From: Nocardioides rotundus
GTDB lineage: Bacteria > Actinomycetota > Actinomycetes > Propionibacteriales > Nocardioidaceae
Length of the DNA: 64,000 bases
Direction: 5' to 3'
Assembly (NCBI RefSeq): GCF_019931675.1
Contig: NZ_CP082922.1
Coordinates: 3,053,001 to 3,117,000, forward strand
Under the pieces are notes generated by a model, which saw only the letters and a program-made list of their open reading frames with translations, was not told where the DNA came from and did no database searches. Positions 17,699 through 27,360 of this stretch are shown in pieces (position 1 is the stretch's first letter; every line of letters begins with the position of its first letter). The position numbers and the translations under genes were made by a program.

Positions 17699-18808
17699 CT
17701 ACTCCTCGGTCCGGGCGGTCGACTCCGAGCCGTCGTCGGGGTCGTCCGGGCCGACGGGCACCGGCTCCGGCTCGATCGGGTCGCCCCACCGCTCGATGGC
17801 CGTCTTGCCCATCGCCATCAGCGGCACGGCCAGGAAGGCGCCGGTGATCCCCAGGAGGAACGAGCCCAGGCTGACGCCGATCAGCACCGCGTAGGGATGG
17901 ATCGACACCGCCCGACCCATCAGCACCGGCTGCAGGACGTTGCCTTCCAGCTGCTGCACGGCCAGGACCACGCCGGCCATGATCAGCGCGGGGGTGAGCC
18001 CGCCGTCGGCCAGGGCGATCAGCACCGCGAGGGCGCCGGACAGGATCGCCCCGACCACCGGGATGAAGGCGCTGAGGAAGACGATGAGCACGATCGGGCC
18101 GACGAACGGGAGGCCCAGCAGCAGCGCGCCCAGCCCGATGCCGACGGCGTCCACGGCCGCGACCAGGACCTGGGTGCGGATGTAGGCCTGCAGAGCGCCC
18201 CAGGCGCCGTCGCCGGCGTTCTGTGTGCGCTGGTGGAAGCGCTCGGGCAGCAGGTTCACGATCCAGTTCCAGATCGTCCGGCCGTCGCCGAGCACGAAGA
18301 ACGCGGTGATCAGCGCCAGGGCGGTCGCGGTCACCAGGGAGACCGCCGAATTGCTGAAGGCCAGCGCCTGGCTGGCGATCTGGCCGGAGTTGTCGGTCAC
18401 CCAGGCCTGCGCGCGCTCGAGGACGTTCTCGATCTGGTCGCCGCCGATGCCCAGGCCGCTGTCGACCACCCACGCCTCCAGCCGCTGGATCAGGCTCGGC
18501 AGCTCGTCGAACAACGCGCGCACGCCGTTGCTCAGCTGCGCCCCGCTGGCCCAGCTGATCACGGCGACGAGGCCCAGCAGGCTGAGCATCGCGATGCCCG
18601 CCGCGGCGTAGGCCGGCAGCCACCGCCGGAGCAGGCGGGCCAGCGGCTCGACCAGGGCGGCGATGAGCAGGCCGACGAGGAAGGGGATCACGACCGAGCG
18701 GCCCGCCTCAAGCAGCTGCAGCAGCACCCAGGCCGCGGCCGCGATCCCGACCATGTTCCATGACCAGCGAGCCACCGACGCCATGGTCGGGTACGCCGAG
18801 CGATCCAT
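17699..18808 (-). CDS. AI-2E/PerM-family transporter
   Basis: A 369-residue integral membrane protein. Paired hydrophobic helices open the protein (AAWVLLQLLEAG, then IPFLVGLLIAALVEPLARLL). A soluble loop of about 70 residues follows, then the family core (FLSAFIPVVGAILSGALAVL and PYAVLIGVSLGSFLLGITGA). The acidic C-terminal tail is cytoplasmic. ATG 18808 was chosen for a GGGGAGGA site; longer starts add an unlikely leader. The family includes autoinducer-2 exporters and Na+/H+ antiporters, so the substrate cannot be named. It converges with ispD, five bases apart. Confidence 0.88.
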   Translation of the reverse strand: MDRSAYPTMASVARWSWNMVGIAAAAWVLLQLLEAGRSVVIPFLVGLLIAALVEPLARLLRRWLPAYAAAGIAMLSLLGLVAVISWASGAQLSNGVRALFDELPSLIQRLEAWVVDSGLGIGGDQIENVLERAQAWVTDNSGQIASQALAFSNSAVSLVTATALALITAFFVLGDGRTIWNWIVNLLPERFHQRTQNAGDGAWGALQAYIRTQVLVAAVDAVGIGLGALLLGLPFVGPIVLIVFLSAFIPVVGAILSGALAVLIALADGGLTPALIMAGVVLAVQQLEGNVLQPVLMGRAVSIHPYAVLIGVSLGSFLLGITGAFLAVPLMAMGKTAIERWGDPIEPEPVPVGPDDPDDGSESTARTEE

Positions 18809-18929
18809 CAGGTCCTCCCCTGGTCGATCTGTGGTCTCAGCAACGTATCGGAGTGGAGGCGACCGTTGCGCTACCTGTCGGTACATGGTGGCCTCCTACC
18901 CCTTACACCCCCACGCGAAGGAGCTCACC

Positions 18930-20095
18930 ATGCACGTGTCCCGACGCATCGGCGCCGGCCTGGCCGCCGCCGCCCTGGCCGCGGCGACCGCGGTCGCCGT
19001 ACCCACCCCGGCCCAGGCGATCCCGACGAACTCGCACTGCGGCACCGAGCCCGGCAACAACAACGACGCGTTCGTCAACCAGCGCAGCTCACCCGGTCGC
19101 TGGAGCGGATCGAGCAGACCACCCGCGGCACGGTCGACGTCGAGGTTGCCGGCCTGAGCAACCAGGGACGGGAGATCTATCAGGCGCGGGTCGGCACCGG
19201 CGACACCGTGATGCTGGTCCAGTCTCAGATCCACGGCAACGAGAACCACGGCACCGAGGCGCTGCTCAACCTGCTGCGCGAGCTCGGCGGGAACACCCGC
19301 GAGGCGAAGGCGATCCGGGAGGCGGTGACGATCGTGGCGATCCCGCGGCTCAACGTCGACGGGGGCGAGAACGACACCCGGCAGAACCAGATGACCTGGG
19401 CCGAGGTGGTCGAGGACTTCCCGCAGCTGGCCGGAGCTGAGCCGTCGTGGAACTACCGCGAGGACGTGCCGGGCTTCGACGTGAACCGCGACTTCAACCC
19501 GGATCTGGACTACGTGCCGCAGCCGGAGGACTTCCCCGGCGACAGCGCCGACACGGGGTGGTACATCACGCCGGAGTCCCAGACGGTGCGCGACGTCTAC
19601 GCCGGACTGGAGGGCGAGTTCGGGACGGTCGACTACTTCGTGGATCTGCACAACCAGTGGTCCTGCTATGCCCAGGAGGGCACCGACACCATGTCGCCGC
19701 TGTCCATCTCCGGCCGGTTCATCGCCGACCCGTCGGAGTTCGGCGACTGGCCGAAGTTCGACTACGACGCGTCGCGTCGAGCCAACGTCGCGGTGTACGA
19801 CGCGCTGCAGGGCCGCGGCGAGTCCGGATTCGGCGCGCTGACCCTCTACCCGCAGGACACCAACCTGCCGGGGACCGCGTTGGGCTCCTTCGCGCTCCGC
19901 GGCAGCGCCACCGTGCTGTTCGAGACCTCCAGCCAGACGCAGTACGACGGGCAGAAGCGCAACGGCTTCCTGACCCGTCAGGTGCAGGTGGGCCTCAAGG
20001 GCCTGATCACCGCCATCGCGGACGGGAGCGTCGAGACGCTGGACCCCGAGCGTTACGAGGAGATCCCCGACCGGGTCTACCTGCCGGCGGACTGA
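18930..20095 (+). pseudogene. Secreted M14 zinc carboxypeptidase, one-base frameshift
   Basis: ATG 18930 follows an AAGGAG site and encodes a clean Sec signal peptide (RRIGAGLAAAALAAATAVAV, cleavage after AQA). The frame is lost around 19076-19086. The downstream frame then gives QIHGNENHGTEALL (HxxE zinc ligands), FDVNRDFN (substrate Asn-Arg), VDLHNQW (third zinc ligand) and VLFETSSQTQYDG (catalytic Glu). Adding one base yields 388 residues with all M14 active-site residues. The intact catalytic half argues for a sequence deletion rather than decay. Product: exported metallocarboxypeptidase. Confidence 0.8.
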
Positions 20096-20101
20096 CCCGG
20101 C

Positions 20102-20680
20102 TCAGCGGCCGGTGAGCGCCTCCAGCACCCGGAGGTCGTCCACCGAGTCGACCCGGCGGCCGGCGGGCGGCGCCTCGATCCACTCGATCGGGGTGCCGCT
20201 CTCGGTCAGCCGGGCGACCAGGGCCTCCAGGTCGTGGCCCGGCGTCTCGGGCAGCGCTCGGGCGACCTCCGCGGGCAACGCGACGGGCGAGGCCAGCGCG
20301 CGCAGCTGCTCGCGGTCGACGGTCGCGCCGACCCGGCCGTCCTCGACCTGCTTGATCGTGTCCGTGACCGGCCGATAGCCGACCACCGCGCTCCCGGCGG
20401 CTGCCGCCAGAGTGGCGCACCGGGCCAGGAAGTCCGGCGGCGCGAGCGGGCTCAGCGCGTCGTGGAGGAGGAGTACGTCGGCCTCCTCGAGCAGCTCGAG
20501 CACCCCGGGCCAGGCGGTGTCGGCGTCGATCGGCTCGATCCCGGCCTCCTCCAGCCCGATGACCGCACAGCGGACCAGCGGCTCGCCGTGGATGAGCGCG
20601 TAGGGCAGGGAGCCGCGGTCCGCCTCGAGCACCATGCCGAGCGTCGGCGGTACGTCGGGGGTCAGGTCGGCGTCGTACAT
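20102..20680 (-). CDS. Degenerate IspD-like protein beside carD
   Basis: A 192-residue protein that aligns by eye with the IspD fold but lacks its CTP-binding loop: the usual AAGxGxR...PK segment is replaced by LGMVLEADRGSLPYALIHGE. It keeps LLLHDALSPLAPPDFL (for HDAARP), RPVTDTIKQVEDGRV (for PVxDTxK) and ATVDREQLRALASPVALPAE (for the TPQxF region). In many actinobacteria ispD directly follows carD, and this protein occupies that place. It is probably catalytically inactive or altered. It starts at ATG 20680, downstream of the carD terminator. Confidence 0.7.
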   Translation of the reverse strand: MYDADLTPDVPPTLGMVLEADRGSLPYALIHGEPLVRCAVIGLEEAGIEPIDADTAWPGVLELLEEADVLLLHDALSPLAPPDFLARCATLAAAAGSAVVGYRPVTDTIKQVEDGRVGATVDREQLRALASPVALPAEVARALPETPGHDLEALVARLTESGTPIEWIEAPPAGRRVDSVDDLRVLEALTGR

Positions 20681-20732
20681 ATGCTCGACTCTATCCGGGC
20701 ACGCGCGTCGCTTCGACCGCCGGCCACAACGA

Positions 20733-20768
20733 GAACGGGCCCCGCAGGATCACCTGCGGGGCCCGTTC
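20733..20768 (-). terminator. Strong hairpin terminator after carD
   Basis: A perfect 16-bp stem (GAACGGGCCCCGCAGG at 20733-20748 with 20753-20768) and a 4-base loop sit 24 bases past the carD stop. The stem is unusually long and has no T-run. It separates carD from the IspD-like gene, so that gene needs read-through or its own promoter. Confidence 0.85.
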
Positions 20769-20791
20769 GACGAGCAGTGCTCAGGCAGTGC

Positions 20792-21277
20792 TCAGGAGGC
20801 GAGAACCTCGTCCAGCATGGTCTCGGCCTTGTCCTCGTTGGTCTTCTCGGCCAGGGCCAGCTCAGAGACCAGGATCTGCCGGGCCTTCGCCAGCATCCGC
20901 TTCTCGCCGGCCGACAGGCCGCGGTCACGCTCGCGGCGCCACAGGTCGCGGACGACCTCGGCCACCTTCATCACGTCGCCGCTGTGCAGCTTCTCCAGGT
21001 TCGCCTTGTAGCGACGCGACCAGTTGGTCGGCTCCTCCACGTGCGAGGCGCGCAGCACGTCGAAGACCCGGTCCAGGCCCTCCTTGTCGACCACGTCGCG
21101 GACGCCGACCAGATCCAGGTTGCACGCGGGCACGCGCACCACGAGGTCCTGCTGGGCGACGATCCTCAGGACGAGGTACTGACGATCCTCCCCCTTGATC
21201 TTCCGCATCTCGATGTCCTCGATGACAGCGGCCCCGTGATTGGGATAAACAACCGTTTCGCCGACGGTGAATGTCAT
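20792..21277 (-). CDS. carD: CarD-family transcriptional regulator
   Basis: A 161-residue RNA-polymerase-binding regulator that stabilises open complexes, notably at rRNA promoters. The N-terminal Tudor-like RNAP-interaction domain starts [20 protein letters not shown], and the C-terminal helical DNA-binding domain contains [13 protein letters not shown] and [18 protein letters not shown]. Length and order match actinobacterial CarD. ATG 21277 has an AGGAAGGGG site. A strong terminator follows the gene. Confidence 0.95.
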   Translation of the reverse strand: MTFTVGETVVYPNHGAAVIEDIEMRKIKGEDRQYLVLRIVAQQDLVVRVPACNLDLVGVRDVVDKEGLDRVFDVLRASHVEEPTNWSRRYKANLEKLHSGDVMKVAEVVRDLWRRERDRGLSAGEKRMLAKARQILVSELALAEKTNEDKAETMLDEVLAS

Positions 21278-21487
21278 ATGTCAAGTACCCCTTCCTAGGT
21301 GAGCAGTCTAACACGGCCGCGGAGTGCTCCTGACATCGTTTGCGCAGGTCAGAGGCACGTTCGGGGGTTGACAAGACCGCCTCGCGTGTGGTGTCGCGGG
21401 CGGGTGCGCCGGCCTGGGTCGCCGTACCCGACACCCGGGTGACCCATTTCGCAGCCGATCTCGCCGCGGTGTCCGATACTGCGTGGC

Positions 21488-22249
21488 ATGGTCCCCGTCG
21501 ACGATCAGATCGTGCCCACCGGGACCGGCCCGCGCCGCCGCGGCCTCGCCGGTTCCCAGATCGCCGGGCTGCTGGTGGCGAGCCGTCCGGTCGCCTCCCT
21601 GCTGACCGCGCTCGCCCTGGCCGGAGCCGCCCTGCTGGCCGGCCGCCCGCTGCGCGAGGCGGGACTGGTGGGGGCGACGGTGCTGGTGGGCCAGGTGATC
21701 CTGGCCTGGGACAACGACCTGGTGGACCGGGAGCGCGACGCCCGGCACGAGCGGGCTCGCAAGCCGCTCGCGAGCGGCTGGGTGGCTCCCGGCAACGCGT
21801 GGTACGCGATCGTCGTGGCCGCGCTGCTCCTCGTGCCGCTGTCGATCGCCAACGGTCTGGTGGCCGCCGGGTGCTACCTGGCCTCGGTCCTGCTGGGGAT
21901 GGTCGGCAACCGGGGCTTCCGACGGAGCCCGCTCAGCTTCCTGCCGTGGGCGATCGTGTGGGGGCTCTACCCGTACTTCATCGTCGCCGGCGGATGGGGC
22001 GGCACCGGCGTCGCCGCGCTGCCCGACCCGACGGTCGTGGCCCTCTTCGCGGGACTCGGCATCAGCCTGCACGTGCTGCGCTCGCTGCCCGGCCTGGTGG
22101 CCGACCGGGAGGACGGCTCCACCAGCCTGCCGCTGATGATCGCGATGCGCACCGGGGCCACCCCGCTGCTCATCGTCTCGGTGGTGACCACGCTCGCCCT
22201 GGTCGCCGCGATCATCGTGGTCGGTCAGTCGTCCGAACTCCGAGCGTGA
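21488..22249 (+). CDS. UbiA-family prenyltransferase
   Basis: A 253-residue membrane protein with about seven to eight hydrophobic helices. The first aspartate motif is WDNDLVDRERDARHERARKP (NDxxDxxxD) and the second is LVADREDGSTSLP, together binding the Mg-diphosphate of an isoprenyl donor. Such enzymes attach prenyl chains to aromatic or other acceptors in the membrane; the acceptor is unknown. It is divergent from carD and 17 bases upstream of a lipoprotein gene with the same orientation. Confidence 0.85.
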   Translation: MVPVDDQIVPTGTGPRRRGLAGSQIAGLLVASRPVASLLTALALAGAALLAGRPLREAGLVGATVLVGQVILAWDNDLVDRERDARHERARKPLASGWVAPGNAWYAIVVAALLLVPLSIANGLVAAGCYLASVLLGMVGNRGFRRSPLSFLPWAIVWGLYPYFIVAGGWGGTGVAALPDPTVVALFAGLGISLHVLRSLPGLVADREDGSTSLPLMIAMRTGATPLLIVSVVTTLALVAAIIVVGQSSELRA

Positions 22250-22266
22250 CCGCTAGGCTGAGCGCC

Positions 22267-22875
22267 ATGGCTCACCGTTCCCGGGTTCGGGGCGCCGCGC
22301 TCGCGGCGACCACCCTCGCGCTGTCCGCCCCGCTGACCGCCTGCGGCTTCAACGTCGCCACCGACCGGGTCTACACCCCGGCGATGGGCGCGAACGCCCG
22401 CGACGCCAGCGTGGACGTGCTCGGCGCGGTGATCGTCGCGAACGAGGACGGCGCGGGCAACCTGGTCGCGACGTTCGTCAACAACTCCTCCACCGACGGG
22501 ATCGAGCTCGCCTCCGTCGAGAGCGCCGGCGACCCCTCGGCGCAGGTCGAGCCGCAGACCATCGACCTCGGCCCGCGGGATGCGGTGAACCTCGCCGACG
22601 AGGGGGGCCTGCCCACCAGCGGCGACTTCGCGCTCGGCCAGTTCGTCCCGCTCACGTTCACCTTCAACACCTCCGAGGGCACCGAGCGGGTGGACATGCA
22701 GGTCGCCGTCGTCCCCGACAGCGAGGAGTTCTCCGGCCTCGGCCCGAGCGAGACCGGCACCGAGCGGCCCGCGTCTGACTCGGTCGAGCCGTCCGGGGAG
22801 CCCAGCGAGGCCGGCTCCTCGCAACCGGCCGGGGAGCCGAGCGAGTCGGCGTCCGGCGACGCCGCATCGAACTGA
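22267..22875 (+). CDS. Secreted lipoprotein of unknown function
   Basis: A 202-residue protein with a basic N terminus, a hydrophobic stretch and a lipobox ending LTAC, so it is predicted to be lipid-anchored outside the membrane. The mature domain (about 30-150) is beta-rich ([20 protein letters not shown]), like DUF461/PCuAC-type immunoglobulin-like lipoproteins. The last 50 residues are a Ser/Glu/Pro-rich tail ([19 protein letters not shown]) likely disordered. It lies 17 bases upstream of gpmA and may be co-transcribed. Confidence 0.8.
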   Translation: MAHRSRVRGAALAATTLALSAPLTACGFNVATDRVYTPAMGANARDASVDVLGAVIVANEDGAGNLVATFVNNSSTDGIELASVESAGDPSAQVEPQTIDLGPRDAVNLADEGGLPTSGDFALGQFVPLTFTFNTSEGTERVDMQVAVVPDSEEFSGLGPSETGTERPASDSVEPSGEPSEAGSSQPAGEPSESASGDAASN

Positions 22876-22892
22876 GTCGACCCGGAGGGACC

Positions 22893-23636
22893 ATGACCTA
22901 CACGCTCATCCTGCTCCGCCACGGCGAGAGCGAGTGGAACGCCGCCAACCTCTTCACCGGCTGGGTCGACGTCGACCTCACCGACAAGGGCCGCGCCGAG
23001 GCCGTCAGCGGCGGCGAGCAGCTGCGGGAGGCCGGGCTGCTGCCCGACATCGTGCACACCTCCCTGCTGCGCCGGGCGATCACCACGGCGAACCTGTCCC
23101 TGGACGCCGCCGACCGGCACTGGATCCCGGTCAAGCGCTCGTGGCGGCTCAACGAGCGGCACTACGGCGCACTGCAGGGCAAGGACAAGAAGCAGACGCT
23201 GGAGGAGTACGGCGAGGAGCAGTTCATGACCTGGCGCCGCTCGTTCGACGTACCCCCTCCCCCGCTGGAGGACGACGCGGAGTTCTCCCAGGTCGGCGAC
23301 CCGAGGTACGACGGCCTCGGCGAGGAGATGCCGCGCACCGAGTGCCTCAAGGACGTCATCGAGCGGATGCTCCCCTACTGGGACTCCGACGTCGTGCCGG
23401 ACCTCCAGGACGGCAAGACCGTGCTCGTCGCCGCCCACGGCAACAGCCTGCGCGCGATCGTCAAGCACCTGGACAAGATCAGCGACGAGGACATCGCCGG
23501 GCTGAACATCCCGACCGGCATGCCGCTGGTCTACCGGCTCGACGAGGACCTCAACCCGACCGTCCGCGGCGGGGAGTACCTCGACCCGGAGGCCGCCGCC
23601 GCGGCCGCGGCCGCCGTCGCGAACCAGGGCCGCTGA
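22893..23636 (+). CDS. gpmA: 2,3-bisphosphoglycerate-dependent phosphoglycerate mutase
   Basis: A 247-residue glycolytic enzyme that interconverts 3- and 2-phosphoglycerate through a phosphohistidine. Visible are [18 protein letters not shown] (catalytic His), [14 protein letters not shown] and [17 protein letters not shown] (second His). An Ala-rich tail ends the protein. A GGAGG site precedes ATG 22893. Cytoplasmic. Confidence 0.95.
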   Translation: MTYTLILLRHGESEWNAANLFTGWVDVDLTDKGRAEAVSGGEQLREAGLLPDIVHTSLLRRAITTANLSLDAADRHWIPVKRSWRLNERHYGALQGKDKKQTLEEYGEEQFMTWRRSFDVPPPPLEDDAEFSQVGDPRYDGLGEEMPRTECLKDVIERMLPYWDSDVVPDLQDGKTVLVAAHGNSLRAIVKHLDKISDEDIAGLNIPTGMPLVYRLDEDLNPTVRGGEYLDPEAAAAAAAAVANQGR

Positions 23637-23650
23637 CCCGCCGTACCCTC

Positions 23651-23719
23651 GAGTCGGCGCTACTTCACGCCGAGTCGGCGTCAATTAACGCCGACTCGCG
23701 GTCAACAAGCGCCGACTCA
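23651..23719. repeat. 21-bp GAGTCGGCG repeat array at the phoU 3' end
   Basis: Three to four units (GAGTCGGCGCTACTTCACGC, GAGTCGGCGTCAATTAACGC and CGACTCGCGGTCAACAAGCG) fill the gap between the convergent gpmA and phoU genes. The last unit runs into the phoU stop codon (GCCGACTCAG). Same family as at 14261, 58722 and 60751. The mixed orientation of the cores could form a hairpin. Confidence 0.75.
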
Positions 23720-24385
23720 GCCTTCGGAGGCAGCGGCGGCGTCGGCCTGGACCTCGCCGGTCACCACGAAGATCACCCGGTTCGCGACCGAGACGGCGTG
23801 GTCGGCGATCCGCTCGTAGTAGCGACCGAGCAGCGCGATGTCGACGGCCGGCTCCACACCGTGGCTCCACTCGTTGCTCAGCAGCTCGGTGAGCGAGGAG
23901 CGGCGCAGCAGGTCCATCTCCTCGTCGTTCTCGGCCAGGCGTACGGCGGCCGCGACGTCGCGCTTGCGGATGATGTCGCGCACCTCGGTGACCATCTCGA
24001 TCGCGACCTTGGACATCCCCTCGACCGTGGGGCGCGCGGAGTCCGGCACGGCGAGGTTGGGCACCCGCAGCCGGGCGATCTTGGCGACGTGCTTGGACAG
24101 GTCGCCCATCCGCTCGAGCTCGGCGACCATCCGCAGCGCCGCGACGATGGTGCGCAGGTCGCCCGCGACCGGCTGCTGCTGGGCCAGGATCGTGAAGGCG
24201 TTCTCCTCCACCCGCTCGCGGGACGCGTCGATCTCCGCGTCGGCCGAGATCACCTGCTCGGCGAGGGCGACGTCGCCGGTCAGCAGCGCCTCGGTGGAGC
24301 GCTCGACCGCGGTCTGCACCATCCCGGCGATGTCGGCGAGATCGCTGAAGAGGGAGTCCAGCTGGTCGTGGAAGGCTTCGCGCAT
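23717..24385 (-). CDS. phoU: Phosphate-signalling regulator PhoU
   Basis: A 222-residue all-helical protein made of two repeats of a three-helix bundle. Metal-binding motifs are GDLRTIVAALRMVAELERMGD and, in the second repeat, GRYYERIADHAVSVANRV (ExxxD type). It links the Pst phosphate transporter to the SenX3-type sensor and represses the phosphate regulon when phosphate is plentiful. It is divergent from senX3-regX3. The stop codon overlaps a repeat array. Confidence 0.93.
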   Translation of the reverse strand: MREAFHDQLDSLFSDLADIAGMVQTAVERSTEALLTGDVALAEQVISADAEIDASRERVEENAFTILAQQQPVAGDLRTIVAALRMVAELERMGDLSKHVAKIARLRVPNLAVPDSARPTVEGMSKVAIEMVTEVRDIIRKRDVAAAVRLAENDEEMDLLRRSSLTELLSNEWSHGVEPAVDIALLGRYYERIADHAVSVANRVIFVVTGEVQADAAAASEG

Positions 24386-24508
24386 GTACCCCAGCGTAGG
24401 TGGGGCAAAGTGACGAGCCGGCGAAGTGGGGTGAACGAGAAGTGAACACTTGTTCGCCGGCCTCCCGCGGGCGCGGAAGCCGCGCCCGCCGATGCGTACC
24501 ATCAACGC

Positions 24509-25645
24509 GTGGACCCGACGATGCAAGCGGCGTTGGCCGCGATCGTCGGCGCCTTCCTGGGCGGTGGCGCCGTGCTGGCGTGGCACATCAGCGACCGGCA
24601 GCAGCGCACCGACACCCCGGTCGAGGTGCCCGTGCTGCCTCCGGGCGTGGCGAGCGTGCTCTCGGTGCTCCGCAGCAGCGCGCTCGTCGTCGGTGAGGAC
24701 GACCTGGTCCTCAAGGCGTCCGCGCCGGCGTACGCCTGGGGCATGGTGCGCGGCCAGGCGCTCGCGCAGCCCGAGCTCGTGGAGCTGGTGCACGACGTGC
24801 GCCGGGACGGGCAGATCCGGGAGACCGAGATGGTCCTGGGCGCCAACGGGTCGGGCCAGCGGCACGTCTTCGCCCGCGTCGCGCCGCTCGGCGTACGCCT
24901 GGTGCTGGTGCTGGTCGAGGACCGCACGCGCGAGCGCCGTGTGGAGGCGGTACGGCGGGACTTCGTGGCGAACGTCAGCCACGAGCTGAAGACCCCCGTG
25001 GGCGCGATCAAGCTGCTCGCAGAGGCGGTCCAGGACGCCTCCGACGACCCCGAGGCGGTGCAGCGCTTCAGCAGCCGGATGCACACCGAGAGCGACCGGC
25101 TCGCCTCCCTGGTCAAGCAGATCATCGAGCTCAGCCGGCTGCAGGGCGACGACCCGCTGGAGGCGCCGACCACCGTGGAGGTCGACGACGTCGTCGCCAC
25201 CGCGGTGGACACCAGCGCCATCGACGCCGCCGCGCACGAGATCAAGCTGGTCTCCGGCGGCGAGACCGGCCTCCAGGTCCGCGGCAGCGCCGAGCAGGTG
25301 ACGGCCGCAGTGAGCAACCTGGTGGCCAACGCGGTCGCCTACTCCGGGGAGAGCTCGGCGGTGGTGGTCAACACCAAGGGCACGCCGTCCAGCGTGGAGA
25401 TCTCGGTGATCGACCAGGGCATCGGCATCCCCGAGAACGAGGTCGACCGGATCTTCGAGCGGTTCTACCGCGTCGACCCGGCGCGGCACCGCTCCACCGG
25501 CGGGACCGGCCTCGGGCTCGCTATTGTCAAGCACGTCGCAGCGACCCATGGCGGGGACGTGCGCGTGTGGTCCGTCGAGGGACAGGGCTCCACCTTCACC
25601 CTCACCCTGCCCCGCCACGTGATGGAGATGGAGGAAGCCCCGTGA
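24509..25645 (+). CDS. senX3: Phosphate sensor histidine kinase
   Basis: A 378-residue kinase. It has one N-terminal membrane helix (AALAAIVGAFLGGGAVLAW), a PAS-like segment (about 45-150), a HisKA domain with NVSHELKTPVGAIKLLAEAV (phosphoacceptor His) and an HATPase domain with NLVANAVAY, IDQGIGIPE, RIFERFYRVD and GGTGLGLAIVKHV. It autophosphorylates and passes phosphate to RegX3 under phosphate limitation. GTG 24509 was used; ATG 24521 is an alternative. The stop overlaps regX3. Confidence 0.93.
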   Translation: MDPTMQAALAAIVGAFLGGGAVLAWHISDRQQRTDTPVEVPVLPPGVASVLSVLRSSALVVGEDDLVLKASAPAYAWGMVRGQALAQPELVELVHDVRRDGQIRETEMVLGANGSGQRHVFARVAPLGVRLVLVLVEDRTRERRVEAVRRDFVANVSHELKTPVGAIKLLAEAVQDASDDPEAVQRFSSRMHTESDRLASLVKQIIELSRLQGDDPLEAPTTVEVDDVVATAVDTSAIDAAAHEIKLVSGGETGLQVRGSAEQVTAAVSNLVANAVAYSGESSAVVVNTKGTPSSVEISVIDQGIGIPENEVDRIFERFYRVDPARHRSTGGTGLGLAIVKHVAATHGGDVRVWSVEGQGSTFTLTLPRHVMEMEEAP

Positions 25646-26319
25646 CCCGGGTACTTGTCGTCGAGGACGAGGAGAGCTACAGCGACGCGCTGGCCTACAT
25701 GCTGCGCAAGGAGGGCTACGAGGTCGCGATCGCCGCAGACGGCAACGACGCGCTCGCCGACTTCGACCGCAACGGCGCGGACATCGTGCTGCTGGACCTG
25801 ATGCTGCCCGGCATGCCCGGCACCGAGGTGTGCCGGCAGATCCGCGCCTCCTCCAACGTGCCGGTGATCATGGTCAGCGCCAAGGACGACGAGGTCGACA
25901 AGGTCGTGGGCCTGGAGCTGGGCGCGGACGACTACGTCACCAAGCCCTACTCCCCCCGCGAGCTGACCGCCCGCATCCGCGCGGTGCTGCGACGCGGCGT
26001 CGAGTCGGACCTCGCGCCGATGACGCTGGAGGCCGGGCCGGTGCGGATGGACGTCGAGCGGCACGTCGTGACCGTCAACGGCCAGGAGCAGCGGCTCCCG
26101 CTGAAGGAGTTCGAGCTGCTCGAGCTGTTCCTGCGCAACCCCGGCCGAGTGCTCACCCGCGGCCAGCTGATCGACCGGGTCTGGGGCTCGGACTACGTCG
26201 GCGACACCAAGACGCTGGACGTGCACGTGAAGCGGCTGCGGGCCAAGCTGGAGCCGAGCCCGTCGGAGCCGAAGTACCTCGTCACCGTCCGCGGGCTGGG
26301 CTACAAGCTGGACCTGTGA
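25642..26319 (+). CDS. regX3: Phosphate response regulator, OmpR family
   Basis: A 225-residue regulator. The receiver domain shows VVEDEESY (acidic pocket), LLDLMLPG (phosphoacceptor Asp), VSAKDDEVDK and TKPYSPREL. The C-terminal winged helix contains LPLKEFELLELFLRNPGRVL and DVHVKRLRAKLE. It starts at GTG 25642 in a GTGA overlap with senX3. The predicted role is activation of phosphate-starvation genes. Confidence 0.94.
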   Translation: MTRVLVVEDEESYSDALAYMLRKEGYEVAIAADGNDALADFDRNGADIVLLDLMLPGMPGTEVCRQIRASSNVPVIMVSAKDDEVDKVVGLELGADDYVTKPYSPRELTARIRAVLRRGVESDLAPMTLEAGPVRMDVERHVVTVNGQEQRLPLKEFELLELFLRNPGRVLTRGQLIDRVWGSDYVGDTKTLDVHVKRLRAKLEPSPSEPKYLVTVRGLGYKLDL

Positions 26320-26408
26320 CCGGTCTCACGGAGCGGTGGCAGGAGTCCGCGTCTCCGTGTCCGAAACCCGCCTGCTGAGGGCGGCCGCGAGGGCCTAGAT
26401 TCGTCCGC

Positions 26409-27359
26409 GTGACGATCAGGACCCAGGCCCCCGCCGGCACCTCGACACCCCCGCGCGCGGCCCTCCCGCTCCTGGCCGTCGCGGTGACGCTCGTGCTGTG
26501 GGCGAGCGCGTTCGTGGCGATCCGCTACCTGGTCGAGGACTTCTCCCCCGGCGCGCTCAGCCTGGGCCGGCTGCTGGTCGGCAGCGCGGTGCTCACCCTG
26601 CTCGCGCTGCGACCGGGCGCTCCGCGGATGGTCCGTCCGACCCGGGTGGAGTGGGTCCGTCTGGTGGCCATCGGGCTCCTGTGGTTCGCGTTCTACAACA
26701 TCGCGCTCAACGCGGGCGAGCGGCTGGTGGACGCCGGCACGGCCGCGATGCTGATCCAGGTCAGCCCCATCGTGGTCGCCGTACTGGCCGCGATGTTCCT
26801 CGGGGAGCGGTTCACCGTCTGGCTCGGCGTGGGCCTGGCCGTCGCCTTCTCGGGGGTGTCGCTGATCGCCTCCGCTGCCGGACAGCAGACCCATGCCGAC
26901 CCGATCGGAGTAGGGCTCGTGCTCGCCGCGGCCGTGGCCTATGGCGTCGCGGCGATCGTGCAGAAGCCGTTGATGAGCCGGCTCTCCTCGCTCCAGGTCG
27001 TGCTGACGGCGTGCACGGTCGGCGCCGTGGCCTGCCTGCCCTGGGCCGGCGAGCTGGTCCGCCAGACCCTCGCCTCCCAGCCCTCCGACGTCGCCTGGGT
27101 CGTCTATCTCGGGGTCTTCCCGACCGCGATCGCCTTCACCACCTACGGCTTCGCGCTGCGGCACATGAGGGCGAGCAGCCTGGCGGTGACCACCTTCCTG
27201 GTGCCGCCGATCACCATCGTGCTCGGCTGGCTGTTGCTGGACGAGGTCCCGCCGGCCCTCGCCTTCGTCGGTGGCGCGCTCTGCATCGTGGGCGTGCTGA
27301 TCGCCCGGCGCCGGCCGCGGCGCCCATCGTCGGCTCCTCCCGGTCAGCGCGCCACGTGA
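26409..27359 (+). CDS. EamA-family (DMT) transporter
   Basis: A 316-residue protein with ten hydrophobic helices in two EamA repeats (ASAFVAIRYLVEDFSPGALS in the first; AVAYGVAAIVQKPLMSRLSS starts the second). The family exports amino acids or other small metabolites; the substrate is not predictable. GTG 26409 follows a TAGATT -10-like element by about 13 bases, so the transcript may have almost no leader. The gene ends two bases before a repeat array that faces the ybjN-type gene. Confidence 0.88.
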   Translation: MTIRTQAPAGTSTPPRAALPLLAVAVTLVLWASAFVAIRYLVEDFSPGALSLGRLLVGSAVLTLLALRPGAPRMVRPTRVEWVRLVAIGLLWFAFYNIALNAGERLVDAGTAAMLIQVSPIVVAVLAAMFLGERFTVWLGVGLAVAFSGVSLIASAAGQQTHADPIGVGLVLAAAVAYGVAAIVQKPLMSRLSSLQVVLTACTVGAVACLPWAGELVRQTLASQPSDVAWVVYLGVFPTAIAFTTYGFALRHMRASSLAVTTFLVPPITIVLGWLLLDEVPPALAFVGGALCIVGVLIARRRPRRPSSAPPGQRAT

Positions 27360-27360
27360 C

